NCBI GenBank assembly: GCA_016790225.1
Contig: JAEUOZ010000043.1
Location: forward strand, 1-64,000
Length of the DNA: 64,000 nt
Reading direction: 5' to 3'
From: Rubrivivax sp.
GTDB lineage: Bacteria; Pseudomonadota; Gammaproteobacteria; Burkholderiales; Burkholderiaceae
Shown: piece after piece, positions 17,451 through 25,191 of the stretch
Layout: each line of letters begins with the position of its first letter
How positions within the stretch are numbered: position 1 is the first letter of the stretch
Notes under the pieces: generated by a model
What the model was told of the DNA's origin: nothing
Database searches by the model: none
The model's input: the letters and a program-made list of their open reading frames with translations, nothing else
Position numbers and translations under genes: made by a program

Positions 17451-18107
17451 TCAGTAACCTTGCCCGCTCATCAGCACGTCGCGTGTCAGGCCGCCGGCGG
17501 CCAGATTCAGCTGCAGGCGCACGCCGGTGGGCAGCAGTTCCACGACCGGCGCGCCTGGCGTCCCGCCACCGCCGGCCGGTGGTGCGGCCTGATCGCCGCT
17601 GCTTTGCGCATTGCTCCAGCCGTTGCCACGGTAGAAATAGACCTGCCAGCCGCTCACGTCCTGCAGCAGTTTCAGCGTGCCTGGCTCGTCGCCCAGCAGC
17701 TGCTGGCTGCGCAGCCAGGTTTCCTGCAGCTCGTTGGCGCGTGTGGTGGGCGGGCTGGCCCAGCGCGCCAGGGTGCTTTCGCGCAGCGTCCAGATCACCA
17801 GCTGCACGCCGCCGTCCACTTCCCGCGTGAGGCGCAGGCTGGCGCCGTCGAAGGCCAGGGCCGGCACGCCGGCGCCCGGCTGCACAGCCTGGAGGTCACG
17901 CTCCCACTGCGTCAGCACCGTGCCCAGCCGCTGCGTGCGGTCCATCGCCGCTTCGCTGATGTCGCGCGAGCGCGCCATGCCGTCGATGCCGCGCCAGGCG
18001 AGCGTCGCGATCACGGCCATGATGGCCACCGCCACCATGACCTCGATCAGCGTGAAGCCCAGGGCAGGCCGGCTGCGCTCGATCGTGCGCAAGCGCTCGC
18101 ACTTCAT
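17451..18107 (-). CDS. gspJ: Type II secretion minor pseudopilin GspJ
   Basis: Minor pseudopilin, 218 aa. Short leader MKCERLRTIERSRPALG, then the prepilin cleavage site G|FTLIEVMVAVAIMAVIATL with Glu5 present. The globular domain holds the GspJ pattern GIDGMARSRDISEAAMDRTQ and the usual DVSGWQVYFYRGNGWSN. ATG 18107 lies one base after the gspI stop. It forms the tip complex with GspI and GspK. Processing needs a prepilin peptidase encoded elsewhere. Confidence 0.94.
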   Translation of the reverse strand: MKCERLRTIERSRPALGFTLIEVMVAVAIMAVIATLAWRGIDGMARSRDISEAAMDRTQRLGTVLTQWERDLQAVQPGAGVPALAFDGASLRLTREVDGGVQLVIWTLRESTLARWASPPTTRANELQETWLRSQQLLGDEPGTLKLLQDVSGWQVYFYRGNGWSNAQSSGDQAAPPAGGGGTPGAPVVELLPTGVRLQLNLAAGGLTRDVLMSGQGY

Positions 18108-18108
18108 C

Positions 18109-18540
18109 TCAGTAGCGACCGAGTACCGTGGAGACGCTGAGCAGCGTGCGGCCATCCTCGTCGCCGATGATGGCATCCACACGACGGAAGTTCGGGTTGG
18201 GCGTCGGCCGCGTGATGATCGTGCCTTTGTAGTTGCGCCCGAGCTGCTCGCACTCGAAGGTGGCGTCGCCGACGCCGGGAAACTGGCGCGCCAGCCGCAG
18301 CGCGGCCAGCTGGTTGTCGGCGCACCACTGCGCCGCCATCACGTCCGCCAGACGCTGCGCGTTGCCGGCCACGGCGCTGGAGGCGCGCATGCCGGCCGCC
18401 AGCGTCACGGCGATGATGGACAGCGCCACCAGCACTTCGATCAGCGTGAAGCCGCGCGACAGCCGGCGCCCGCGGCGACACCGCGCCCCGTGCCGGCACG
18501 TGCCGGCAACGACGCCTGCCGTCCAGACGTCGGCACTCAA
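18109..18540 (-). CDS. gspI: Type II secretion minor pseudopilin GspI (TTG start)
   Basis: Minor pseudopilin, 143 aa. Cleavage site is RG|FTLIEVLVALSIIAVTLAA with Glu5; the globular part contains AQWCADNQLAALRLARQFP, the typical GspI block. No ATG or GTG is available in frame before the cleavage site. The TTG at 18540 overlaps the gspH stop as TTGA, so a coupled TTG start is the best choice, although it gives an unusually long leader of about 30 residues. Confidence 0.9.
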   Translation of the reverse strand: MSADVWTAGVVAGTCRHGARCRRGRRLSRGFTLIEVLVALSIIAVTLAAGMRASSAVAGNAQRLADVMAAQWCADNQLAALRLARQFPGVGDATFECEQLGRNYKGTIITRPTPNPNFRRVDAIIGDEDGRTLLSVSTVLGRY

Positions 18541-19025
18541 GGCCGGCCTTCGCCTTCAGCGACTGGCTGCACCGCAGCCGCCACGGCAAACGGGCCCAGG
18601 CCATCGGTGGCGACTTCCAGCCGCTGGTCGCCCAGCCGCAGCACCACGCGCTGGGGCCCGATCAGCGGCTCCGGCCCGAGCATCAGCGCGCGTGCGCCCA
18701 GCAGATCGGCCGAGGTTTCGGGGTCGAGCCAGCGCGTGGGCAGGCCAGCGCGGGACGGCAGCCCCAGGAAGCGGAAGTCGGCCGGCCCCTCGCCCGCCGA
18801 GGCCACATCGGTGCTGCGCACGGGTGCCCAGACCACCGGCACGCCGGCCGCGCGAGACTCCGCGCGCGCCGATTCCAGCAGGGCCGCCAGGCGCACCGCT
18901 TCCTGATCGAGCCGGGAGGCCTGCGGATCGCGGATCGCCAGCGCCACCAGCCCGCTGGCCATGCCCACGATGGCCACGACGATCAGCAGTTCAAGCAGCG
19001 TGAAGCCGCGCGTGCGGCTCGCCAT
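18537..19025 (-). CDS. gspH: Type II secretion minor pseudopilin GspH
   Basis: Minor pseudopilin, 162 aa. Short leader MASRTRG, cleavage site then FTLLELLIVVAIVGMASGLV. The rest shows the GspH pattern LDQEAVRLAALLESARAESR and a beta-rich C-terminal part. ATG 19025 gives a normal leader; ATG 19085 would overlap the gspG stop by 20 bp and give a 27-residue basic leader. The TGA stop overlaps the gspI TTG start. Confidence 0.92.
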   Translation of the reverse strand: MASRTRGFTLLELLIVVAIVGMASGLVALAIRDPQASRLDQEAVRLAALLESARAESRAAGVPVVWAPVRSTDVASAGEGPADFRFLGLPSRAGLPTRWLDPETSADLLGARALMLGPEPLIGPQRVVLRLGDQRLEVATDGLGPFAVAAAVQPVAEGEGRP

Positions 19026-19065
19026 GGCTCTGCGCAGGCCATGGCGGCGCAGACGGATCAAGCGC

Positions 19066-19512
19066 CTATTGCCACGAGCCCACATCGGCGTCGTTGCCCT
19101 CGCCGCCCGCCTTGCCGTCGGCCCCGAAGCTGAAGACGTCGATCTCGCCGTGCAGCCCAGGGTTGGCGTACTGATACGGCGCGCCCCAGGGGTCCTTGGG
19201 CAGCTTGTCCAGGTAGGGCTTCCAGTTGCCGGGCACGCTGCCGCTGGCGGGCTTGCGCACCAGCGCTTCCAGCCCTTGATCGCTGCTGGGGAAGCGCTGG
19301 TTGTCGAGCTTGTAGAGCTTCAGCGCCTGCACCAGGTTGTTGACGTCGGTGCGCGCGGCCGTCACCTTGGCTTCGCCGGCACGATCCAGGACGTTGGGAG
19401 CGATCAGCGCGGCCAGCACGCCGATGATCACCAGCACGACCAGGATCTCGATCAGCGTGAAGCCGCGGGATCGACGGGAGCGCCGGCTTGCAGAAGGGTT
19501 CAAAGGTGTCAT
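19066..19512 (-). CDS. gspG: Type II secretion major pseudopilin GspG
   Basis: Main subunit of the pseudopilus, 148 aa. Leader MTPLNPSASRRSRRSRG is followed by FTLIEILVVLVIIGVLAALI. The C-terminal part has the calcium-site pattern typical of GspG (KDPWGAPYQYANPGLHGEID and DVFSFGADGKAGGEGNDADV). It is the first gene of the eleven-gene minus-strand gsp operon, diverging from gspC with 42 bp between the two start codons. Confidence 0.97.
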   Translation of the reverse strand: MTPLNPSASRRSRRSRGFTLIEILVVLVIIGVLAALIAPNVLDRAGEAKVTAARTDVNNLVQALKLYKLDNQRFPSSDQGLEALVRKPASGSVPGNWKPYLDKLPKDPWGAPYQYANPGLHGEIDVFSFGADGKAGGEGNDADVGSWQ

Positions 19513-19554
19513 TTCGGGATCATCGGCACCAGGGCGCAGGATCATAATGGTCGC
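19513..19554. promoter_or_regulatory. Very compact divergent gspG/gspC promoter with overlapping -10 elements
   Basis: Only 42 bp separate the two start codons. The stretch ATCATAAT (19541-19548) reads as CATAAT for gspC on the plus strand and as TATGAT for gspG on the minus strand, so the two -10 hexamers overlap by four bases. For gspC, initiation about 7 nt downstream falls on or next to its ATG, so the mRNA may be leaderless. GGATCAT occurs twice, at 19517-19523 and 19539-19545, 22 bp apart (two helical turns). No good -35 box is seen for either side. Confidence 0.4.
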
Positions 19555-20226
19555 ATGGCATCGCGTTGGCTGGCATTTTTCGTCTGGGCAGCAGTGGGCT
19601 TTTCGCTCATCGCCTGGCTGCTGCAGATGAGCAGCCGCGGCGCGGCCGTGCCTTCGCATGCCTTGGCCGTGGACACTGCCGCGGCGCCCAAGGGCGACTG
19701 GGGCCGGCTGTTCGGGCCGCCGCCCAGCGCCGATACGGTGGAAGCCGTGCCGGTCAACAACGACAGCCGCTTCAAGTTGCTCGGCGTGATGGCGCCGCCC
19801 CAGGATGCGGTGGGCGCATTCGGCCTGGCCTTGATCGCCGTCGATGGCAACCCCGCCAAGGCTGTGCGCCTGGGCGCCGTGGTCGATGGCGAGATCGTGC
19901 TGCTGGCGATCCGCAAGCTGGGCGTGGATCTGGGCGTGCGCGGCGCTGCGCCGACGCTGTCGCTTGAACTGCCGCCGCTGGCGGCGGCCGCAACCGGCCC
20001 CTTGCCTGGTTCGGCGCAATCATTGGGGCCAGGCCCTGCAGGCGGCGGCCCGGGCTCGGCGCGGGCCGTGCCCTCCTCGCCGCTGCTGAATGTGCCCGCG
20101 GCGCCCGAAGCGCCCGTACCCGCACCGCCCGAAGCCGGCCTGCCCAGCCAGCCGATCGTCTCGCCGCCGCTGCTGCCCCCGCAGCAGCCTCAGCCGCAGC
20201 AGGAGCCCCAGCTTCCACAAGGTTGA
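19555..20226 (+). CDS. gspC: Type II secretion protein GspC
   Basis: Bitopic protein linking inner platform and secretin, 223 aa. Membrane helix near residues 5-24 (WLAFFVWAAVGFSLIAWLLQ), then the homology region (FKLLGVMAPPQDAVGAFGLALIAVDGNPAKAVRLG). There is no PDZ domain. Instead the last 80 residues are a Pro/Ala/Gln-rich tail ending in PQQPQPQQEPQLPQG. The gene stands alone on the plus strand, divergent from gspG. Confidence 0.9.
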   Translation: MASRWLAFFVWAAVGFSLIAWLLQMSSRGAAVPSHALAVDTAAAPKGDWGRLFGPPPSADTVEAVPVNNDSRFKLLGVMAPPQDAVGAFGLALIAVDGNPAKAVRLGAVVDGEIVLLAIRKLGVDLGVRGAAPTLSLELPPLAAAATGPLPGSAQSLGPGPAGGGPGSARAVPSSPLLNVPAAPEAPVPAPPEAGLPSQPIVSPPLLPPQQPQPQQEPQLPQG

Positions 20227-20326
20227 CGGTCCGCGCCGCGAGTCGGCTGTTTCGGGAACCGAGGCCCCAGATCGGCGCCACGCCGGGCGCCCGCGTGACG
20301 GCCTGAGGTGCAGGCGACGGGCTGGT

Positions 20327-21388
20327 TCAGGGCGTCTCGTCAAGGTCCTGCGGCAGCGTCGGCCCCGGCTCTTCGCCCTCGGGCACATCGGTCAGCAGTG
20401 CCGCCGCGCTGTTGACCAGCGACCAGGCCAGCGCTGAGCCCGTGCCGTCGGTGCTCTCCATGCCCAGCTCCAGCAGCGCGGACGCGCGAAACAGCGCGAG
20501 TGCATGATCCAGGCCCAGGTGCTGGTGGCTGCGGCAGAACACGCTGTAGTCGGTGACCGGCGGCGCCAGGCGCGAGGCCACCATCAGCGCGGCCAGAGCC
20601 GGCATGCCATCGATCATCAGCAGGTGGCGGCGCCCGGCGGCCACCAGCATGACCCCGGCCAGCACGGCCATCTCGAAGCCACCGAAGGCGGCCAGCACCT
20701 CCACCGGATCAGAGACCTCGCGGTGGCGCATCTGGGCGGCCTGTGCGATGCCCATGAGGCGCGCAAAGTGCTCGCTGTCCATGTGCGGGCCCGAGATCAG
20801 CAGATCCCGCACGGGGGTGTCGGTCAGGCGCGACAGGACCAGCGCAGCGCTCTCGCGGGAGCCTACGCCGATGCCTGCACACATCACGACATTGCCCGGC
20901 AGGTTGTCGCCGATCTCCATGCCGGCGCGGATCGCGGCGTGGGCCTGATCGGTGGTCATCGCCGCGTTCAGGCGGGCGTTGCGCGTGCCGTGCGCGATCT
21001 TGCGCTGCAGCAGGCCCTCGCTGGCCGGCATGCTTTCGGCGATCCCGGCATCGACGACGGTGACGCGGATCTGCTGCAGCCGTGCGAGCACATTCAGCGG
21101 CATTCGCCCTTGCAGCAGCTGCTGCGCCAGCGCGTGCGTGGGCTGACGGCCGACAGCGGGCAGCCCTTCGACGGCCAGGCCATGATCGGCCGCAGCCACC
21201 AGCAGATGGGGTTGGCGGAAGCGCGGCTTGAGCGAGTTCTGCATCAGGCCGATGCGCACGGCCAGCGGCTCCAGTTCGCCCAGGCTTCCGACCCGTTCAG
21301 CGCGGCGCATGAGCTTCTCCAGCAGCGCCCTTTCGAGGCGCGGGTTGGAGGTGGGCGCGATGAGGGCGCGATTCGGCGGCGGGTTCAT
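20327..21388 (-). CDS. CobT-like nicotinate-nucleotide:dimethylbenzimidazole phosphoribosyltransferase, diverged
   Basis: 353-aa member of the CobT family, which activates the lower-ligand base of cobalamin using nicotinate mononucleotide. The fold is recognisable from LLVAAADHGLAVEG (residues about 55-70), VTVVDAGIAES, MCAGIGVGSRESAALV and LLMIDGMPALAALM. The catalytic C-terminal motif, GEGTGA in Salmonella CobT with Glu317 as base, reads TDGTGS here (Asp314 and Thr before it). The normally conserved Gly-Gly before INVLAR is also changed (GRMPLNVLAR). No other cobalamin gene is nearby. It is either a CobT with altered base choice or a paralogue. ATG 21388 is chosen. Confidence 0.75.
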   Translation of the reverse strand: MNPPPNRALIAPTSNPRLERALLEKLMRRAERVGSLGELEPLAVRIGLMQNSLKPRFRQPHLLVAAADHGLAVEGLPAVGRQPTHALAQQLLQGRMPLNVLARLQQIRVTVVDAGIAESMPASEGLLQRKIAHGTRNARLNAAMTTDQAHAAIRAGMEIGDNLPGNVVMCAGIGVGSRESAALVLSRLTDTPVRDLLISGPHMDSEHFARLMGIAQAAQMRHREVSDPVEVLAAFGGFEMAVLAGVMLVAAGRRHLLMIDGMPALAALMVASRLAPPVTDYSVFCRSHQHLGLDHALALFRASALLELGMESTDGTGSALAWSLVNSAAALLTDVPEGEEPGPTLPQDLDETP

Positions 21389-21501
21389 GGGGGAGCCGAG
21401 TTTATGCACCAGACGTAACGGGCGGGTCGGCGGGGCGCGGAATCTTCAGATCACCGGCAGGTGCGCAGCATGGATCACGCCCGGGGCTGCCGATGCCCGG
21501 A

Positions 21502-23070
21502 TCACTGGGACACAGCCGGGCTGCCGGAGCCGAGAAACAGCCGGTAGACCGGGTTTTGCGTCTCCTCGACCCAGGGATAGTGCAGCGTTTCCAGGAACTC
21601 GGCCAGCTGCTCGTCTTCTTCGCGCGGGACCTGCAGGCCCACCAGGATGCGCCCGTAATCGGCGCCCTGGTTGCGGTAGTGGAAGAGGCTGATGTTCCAG
21701 CCCGGATGCATCGACGAGAGGAACTTCAGCAGGGCGCCGGGCCGTTCCGGGAAGACGAATCTGAACAGCCGCTCGTCGCGCGCCAGCTCGCTGCGCCCGC
21801 CGACCATGTGCCGCACGTGTTCCTTGGCCAGTTCGTCGTCGGTGAGGTTGACCGTGCCGAAGCCATGCCGCTCGAAATTGCGCGCCATGCGCTCGGCCTC
21901 GTCGCGCCGCGCAATCGACAGGCCGACGAAGACATGGGCCACACGTGCGTCCGAGATGCGGTAGTTGAACTCGGTGACCTGGCGAGTGCCCGAGCCGCCG
22001 ATCAGCTCGCAGAAGCGCTTGAAGGAGCCGCGCTCCTCGGGGATGCTGACGGCAAAGAGGGCCTCGCGCTTCTCGCCGAACTCGGCACGCTCCGCGACGA
22101 AGCGCAAGCGGTCGAAGTTCATGTTCGCCCCGCAGGTGATCGTCACGTAGCTGCGGCCCTTGGTGCGGTGCGTCTCCACATACTGCTTGACCGCGGCCAC
22201 GCCCAGCGCGCCGGCGGGCTCAAGGATGCTGCGGGTGTCCTGGAAGACATCCTTGATCGCGGCGCACACCGCATCGGTGTCGACCACGACGATCTCGTCG
22301 ACCAGTTCCTGCACGAGCCGGAAAGTCTCTTCGCCGACCAGCTTGACTGCCGTGCCGTCGGAAAACAGGCCCACGTCGTTGAGCTGCACCCGCCGGCCTT
22401 CATGGACCGAGCGCAGCATCGCGTCGGAATCCGTCATCTGCACGCCGATGACCTTGATCTCGGGCCGAACGGCCTTGATGTACGCCGCCACGCCGCTGAT
22501 GAGGCCGCCGCCGCCGATGGCCACGAACACCGCGTCCAGCGGGCCCTGGTGCTGCCGCAGGATCTCCATCGCCACCGTGCCCTGGCCGGCGATCACGTCC
22601 GGATCGTCGAACGGGTGCACAAACGTCAGCCCTTGCTGCTGCTGCAGCTGCTGCGCATGCAGCGCCGCATCGGAGTAGCTGTCGCCGTGCAGCACCACCT
22701 CACCGCCCAGCGCCTGCACCGCGTCGATCTTCACGCGCGGTGTGGTCACCGGCATCACGATCGTCGCCTTGCAGCCCAGCTTGCGCGCTGCCAGGGCCAC
22801 GCCCTGCGCGTGGTTGCCGGCCGAGGCACAGATGACGCCGCGCTGCAGTTGCTCATGCGGCAGATGGGCCATCTTGTTGTACGCGCCGCGCAGCTTGAAG
22901 CTGAAGACGGGCTGCTGGTCTTCCCGTTTGAGCAGCACGTGGTTGCCCAGGCGGCGGGAGAGATTGCGTGCCGGCTCGAGCGGGGACTCGATGGCCACGT
23001 CGTAGACCCGCGCGGTGAGGATCTTCTTCAGATAATCGTCGGCGTTAGGGGCCGATCCGCGCTCGCTCAT
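21502..23070 (-). CDS. ilvA: Threonine ammonia-lyase, biosynthetic
   Basis: PLP enzyme converting threonine to 2-oxobutanoate, the first step to isoleucine; 522 aa, the length of the long allosteric form. The PLP lysine lies in VFSFKLRGAYNKM near residue 60, the phosphate loop is VAIGGGGLISGVAAY, and two C-terminal ACT-like regulatory domains follow (RGSFKRFCELIGGSGTRQVT and RPGALLKFLSSMHPGWNISL). Isoleucine feedback inhibition is expected. ATG 23070. A short separate transcription unit with a strong terminator lies just upstream; TATCAT at 23110-23105 could be the -10 of the ilvA promoter itself. Confidence 0.96.
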   Translation of the reverse strand: MSERGSAPNADDYLKKILTARVYDVAIESPLEPARNLSRRLGNHVLLKREDQQPVFSFKLRGAYNKMAHLPHEQLQRGVICASAGNHAQGVALAARKLGCKATIVMPVTTPRVKIDAVQALGGEVVLHGDSYSDAALHAQQLQQQQGLTFVHPFDDPDVIAGQGTVAMEILRQHQGPLDAVFVAIGGGGLISGVAAYIKAVRPEIKVIGVQMTDSDAMLRSVHEGRRVQLNDVGLFSDGTAVKLVGEETFRLVQELVDEIVVVDTDAVCAAIKDVFQDTRSILEPAGALGVAAVKQYVETHRTKGRSYVTITCGANMNFDRLRFVAERAEFGEKREALFAVSIPEERGSFKRFCELIGGSGTRQVTEFNYRISDARVAHVFVGLSIARRDEAERMARNFERHGFGTVNLTDDELAKEHVRHMVGGRSELARDERLFRFVFPERPGALLKFLSSMHPGWNISLFHYRNQGADYGRILVGLQVPREEDEQLAEFLETLHYPWVEETQNPVYRLFLGSGSPAVSQ

Positions 23071-23123
23071 CGCAGGCCTGTCGTCGTCTCGTCAAGGGGC
23101 GGCGATGATAAGCGCCGGGCCAG

Positions 23124-23154
23124 AAAAAAGGCCCGGGGCTTGTGGCCCCGGGCC
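23124..23154 (-). terminator. Strong intrinsic terminator
   Basis: Perfect 10-bp inverted repeat, GGCCCGGGGC (23130-23139) and GCCCCGGGCC (23145-23154), with loop TTGTG. On the plus strand six A precede it, which give a six-U run on the minus-strand transcript. It therefore terminates leftward transcription coming from the 23226-23253 promoter, before ilvA. Confidence 0.85.
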
Positions 23155-23217
23155 GAATCCACCAGTTGAGGAGGTGGAGGAGACAATCGGCGAAGTGCGA
23201 CTTGCGCTGCACCTCAT
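23124..23217 (-). ncRNA. Candidate small RNA upstream of ilvA
   Basis: A complete small transcription unit is visible on the minus strand: -35 TTGCAA (23253-23248), 16-bp spacer, -10 TAGACT (23231-23226), likely start near 23217, and a perfect intrinsic terminator ending in six U near 23124. The predicted RNA is about 94 nt. Its middle holds UCUCCUCC (minus reading of about 23184-23177) and a CCACC-UCCUCAACU-GGUGG hairpin, so CCUCC-type anti-Shine-Dalgarno stretches would be unpaired or in a loop. No convincing coding frame. An alternative is a transcription attenuator for ilvA, but the frames here lack an Ile/Val/Leu codon run. Confidence 0.55.
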
Positions 23218-23225
23218 GGGAAATG

Positions 23226-23256
23226 AGTCTAGCAGCTTCATGTTGCATTGCAACAT
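23226..23256 (-). promoter_or_regulatory. Promoter with overlapping 17-bp palindrome
   Basis: On the minus strand TTGCAA (-35) and TAGACT (-10) are spaced by 16 bp. The -35 box lies inside a perfect palindrome, ATGTTGCA-T-TGCAACAT (23240-23256), with 8-bp arms and one central base. A dimeric repressor bound there would block the -35 box. The palindrome core TGCA-N-TGCA is loosely like phasin-repressor (PhaR) sites, but I cannot assign it. Confidence 0.55.
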
Positions 23257-23365
23257 CCCTGTTGACGCGAGGGGCCGATTAGGGAGATGACTCGGGCCCC
23301 TGAATGGTGCAGACAATGGCGCCATGTTTACCAATGGCGCAGCGTGCCCCAAAGCGGCTGCGGAA

Positions 23366-23794
23366 ATGCCCATGGAATGCACCGTTCAATGGCTCCCTGC
23401 CAGCGGGATGGCCTTTGCAGCCGAGACCGGCAGCGGCCACCTGCTGACGATGGATGGCGCGCCGGATGGCGGCGGCCGCAACCTCGCGCCCCGGCCGATG
23501 GAAACGCTGCTGGCGGGTGCCGGCGGCTGCACGGCCTATGACGTGGTCCTCATCCTCCAGCGCGGACGCCATCAGGTCACCGGCTGCCAGGTGAAGATGA
23601 AGGCGGAGCGCGCCGAGCAGGATCCCAAGGTGTTCACCCGCATCCAGCTGCACTTCGTGGTCAGCGGCAAGGCACTCCCGCAAGCGGCCGTGGAGCGCGC
23701 CATCGCGCTGTCCCACGAGAAATACTGTTCGGCCACCATCATGCTGGCGCATACCGCGAAGATCGACACGAGCTTCGAGATCGTCGAAGCCTGA
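23366..23794 (+). CDS. OsmC family protein (YhfA-like)
   Basis: 142-aa OsmC-fold protein, a family of thiol-dependent peroxide reductases. The two conserved cysteines are in AGAGGCTAYDVVLIL and HEKYCSATIML. The family block RPMETLLAGAGGCTAYD is intact. ATG 23366 (MPMECTVQWLP) fits the usual start; an upstream in-frame ATG at 23324 would add 14 residues lacking similarity. YhfA-type members lack a proven substrate. It stands alone between the small-RNA region and the porin gene. Confidence 0.88.
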   Translation: MPMECTVQWLPASGMAFAAETGSGHLLTMDGAPDGGGRNLAPRPMETLLAGAGGCTAYDVVLILQRGRHQVTGCQVKMKAERAEQDPKVFTRIQLHFVVSGKALPQAAVERAIALSHEKYCSATIMLAHTAKIDTSFEIVEA

Positions 23795-24063
23795 AGAGTG
23801 CGTTGCACTGCAGTTGCGGGGAGGCAGCCCGTTGCCTGTCGAAAAGTGACAGAGGCGTGGCACCTGCGGAGCGCTTCGGGCGCGTTGCAGACAGACAACA
23901 GCCGCAGGGCCTTTTCGGCCCAAATCTTTGCAACGGCTCCACCCGTCTGGTGCAATACGCCCAACTTCCCTAGCGGAGGTTGGCCTGATCGGCATCCACA
24001 CCAAGGATGTCCCGGGTGAAACCTTGATCGGGACGTCTTGTTTCAACCATGGAGATAGTTGCA
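23795..24063 (+). promoter_or_regulatory. Porin upstream region
   Basis: 269 bp without a gene. It contains a GGGCC-TTTTC-GGCCC hairpin (23907-23921) and a TTGCACTGCAGTTGC stretch near 23803-23818. GGAGATAGTTGCA just before the porin ATG gives a ribosome-binding site. No clear -35/-10 pair was found. A long leader of this kind is typical of porin mRNAs regulated by small RNAs, but that is inference. Confidence 0.4.
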
Positions 24064-25026
24064 ATGAAAAAATCTCTGATCGCTCTCGCCACGCTTGCAG
24101 CGTTCGCGGGTGCCGCATCGGCCCAATCGTCGGTCACGCTGTATGGCCGTGTCGACATTTCGATCAACAAGCCTACGGGCAGCGCTCTCAAGAACATTTC
24201 CAATGGTTCTGGCAGCCGTTTCGGCGTGCGTGGCGTGGAAGATCTGGGTGGCGGTCTGTCCGGCATCTTCCAGATCGAGCATCGCTTTGCTGCCGACACC
24301 GGCGGTTTCTCGGACGCTTCCCGCATGTGGGGCGGCCGTTCGATCGTTGGCGTGCGTGGTGGTTTCGGCCAGGTCCTGCTGGGCCGCGAGTACACGACGG
24401 CGTTCCTGATGTCCCAGCTGGTCAATGATCCGTGGGGCTGGGATACCGTGGTGTCCGGCACGCCCGGCGGCGGCCTGAACCAGCTGATCACCGGCGGCGC
24501 GATCGCTCGCGTGCGCAATGACAGCTCGATCACCTACAACGTGGCCGGTGGCGGCTTCTCCTTCGGCGCCCAGATCGCCGAAGCGACCGACACGCTGAAC
24601 AACTTCCAGAGCAAGCCCATCAACTTCGCGCTGGGCTACGCTGCGGGTCCTTTGGCCTTGAACTTCGGCTATGAGCGTACTGGCCAGGAAGCCGCCGCTG
24701 CCGCCAAGTGGATGACCATCGGTGGTTCGTTCAACATGGGTGGCGTGAAGCTGGGCGCCATGCTCGGTTCGGGCAACACCGCTGCCAACGCCAAGCACCG
24801 TTCTTACTTGGTGACCGCCGTGGCCCCGATGGGCGCTGGCGAGTTCCGCGCCAGCTACGGCCAGCTGCGCAACCGCACGGCCGGCCGTGACGCTGCCAAG
24901 GGCTTCGGTCTGGGCTACCACTACAGCCTGAGCAAGCGCACCACGATCTACGGCGACATCGCCCAGAACAGTGCCGCTGCCACCAGCAAGACCGGCTACG
25001 ACGTCGGCATCAAGCACAACTTCTGA
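24064..25026 (+). CDS. Outer-membrane general porin (betaproteobacterial OmpC-like)
   Basis: Trimeric diffusion porin, 320 aa. Signal peptide MKKSLIALATLAAFAGAASA, then QSSVTLYGRVDISINK, the classic betaproteobacterial porin N-terminus. Beta-strand alternation and Gly/aromatic girdles run throughout; the last residue is Phe (VGIKHNF), the BAM signal. It lacks the usual poly-Gly loop-3 stretch length and is shorter than the usual 350 aa. Codons are more biased to frequent ones (CTG, GGC, AAC), suggesting high expression. A 269-bp upstream region and a strong terminator flank it, so it is monocistronic. Confidence 0.95.
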   Translation: MKKSLIALATLAAFAGAASAQSSVTLYGRVDISINKPTGSALKNISNGSGSRFGVRGVEDLGGGLSGIFQIEHRFAADTGGFSDASRMWGGRSIVGVRGGFGQVLLGREYTTAFLMSQLVNDPWGWDTVVSGTPGGGLNQLITGGAIARVRNDSSITYNVAGGGFSFGAQIAEATDTLNNFQSKPINFALGYAAGPLALNFGYERTGQEAAAAAKWMTIGGSFNMGGVKLGAMLGSGNTAANAKHRSYLVTAVAPMGAGEFRASYGQLRNRTAGRDAAKGFGLGYHYSLSKRTTIYGDIAQNSAAATSKTGYDVGIKHNF

Positions 25027-25080
25027 TCGTGCTGCGGGGCTTCCGTCGGTCTGGCCGGCGGGAGTTTCGGATGCCCCAGG

Positions 25081-25107
25081 GCCGCCTCCACCGAGGCGGC
25101 TTTTTTT
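25081..25107 (+). terminator. Intrinsic terminator of the porin gene
   Basis: Perfect 8-bp stem GCCGCCTC-CACC-GAGGCGGC (25081-25100) followed by seven T (25101-25107), 55 bp after the porin stop codon. A textbook rho-independent terminator for the plus strand. Confidence 0.95.
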
Positions 25108-25191
25108 CGTCCAATACCTAACGTCTGAAATGCGAATCTTGCGCGCGCCTGGGTCGAGAGCAGTCGGATAATGCGTCTGCGTTCAAGCTCG

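Noticed and set aside
23092..23248. Possible leader peptide for ilvA attenuation
   Set aside because: Frames here lack runs of Ile, Val or Leu codons at the right place, and the terminator has no visible alternative antiterminator. A small RNA unit explains the promoter and terminator better.
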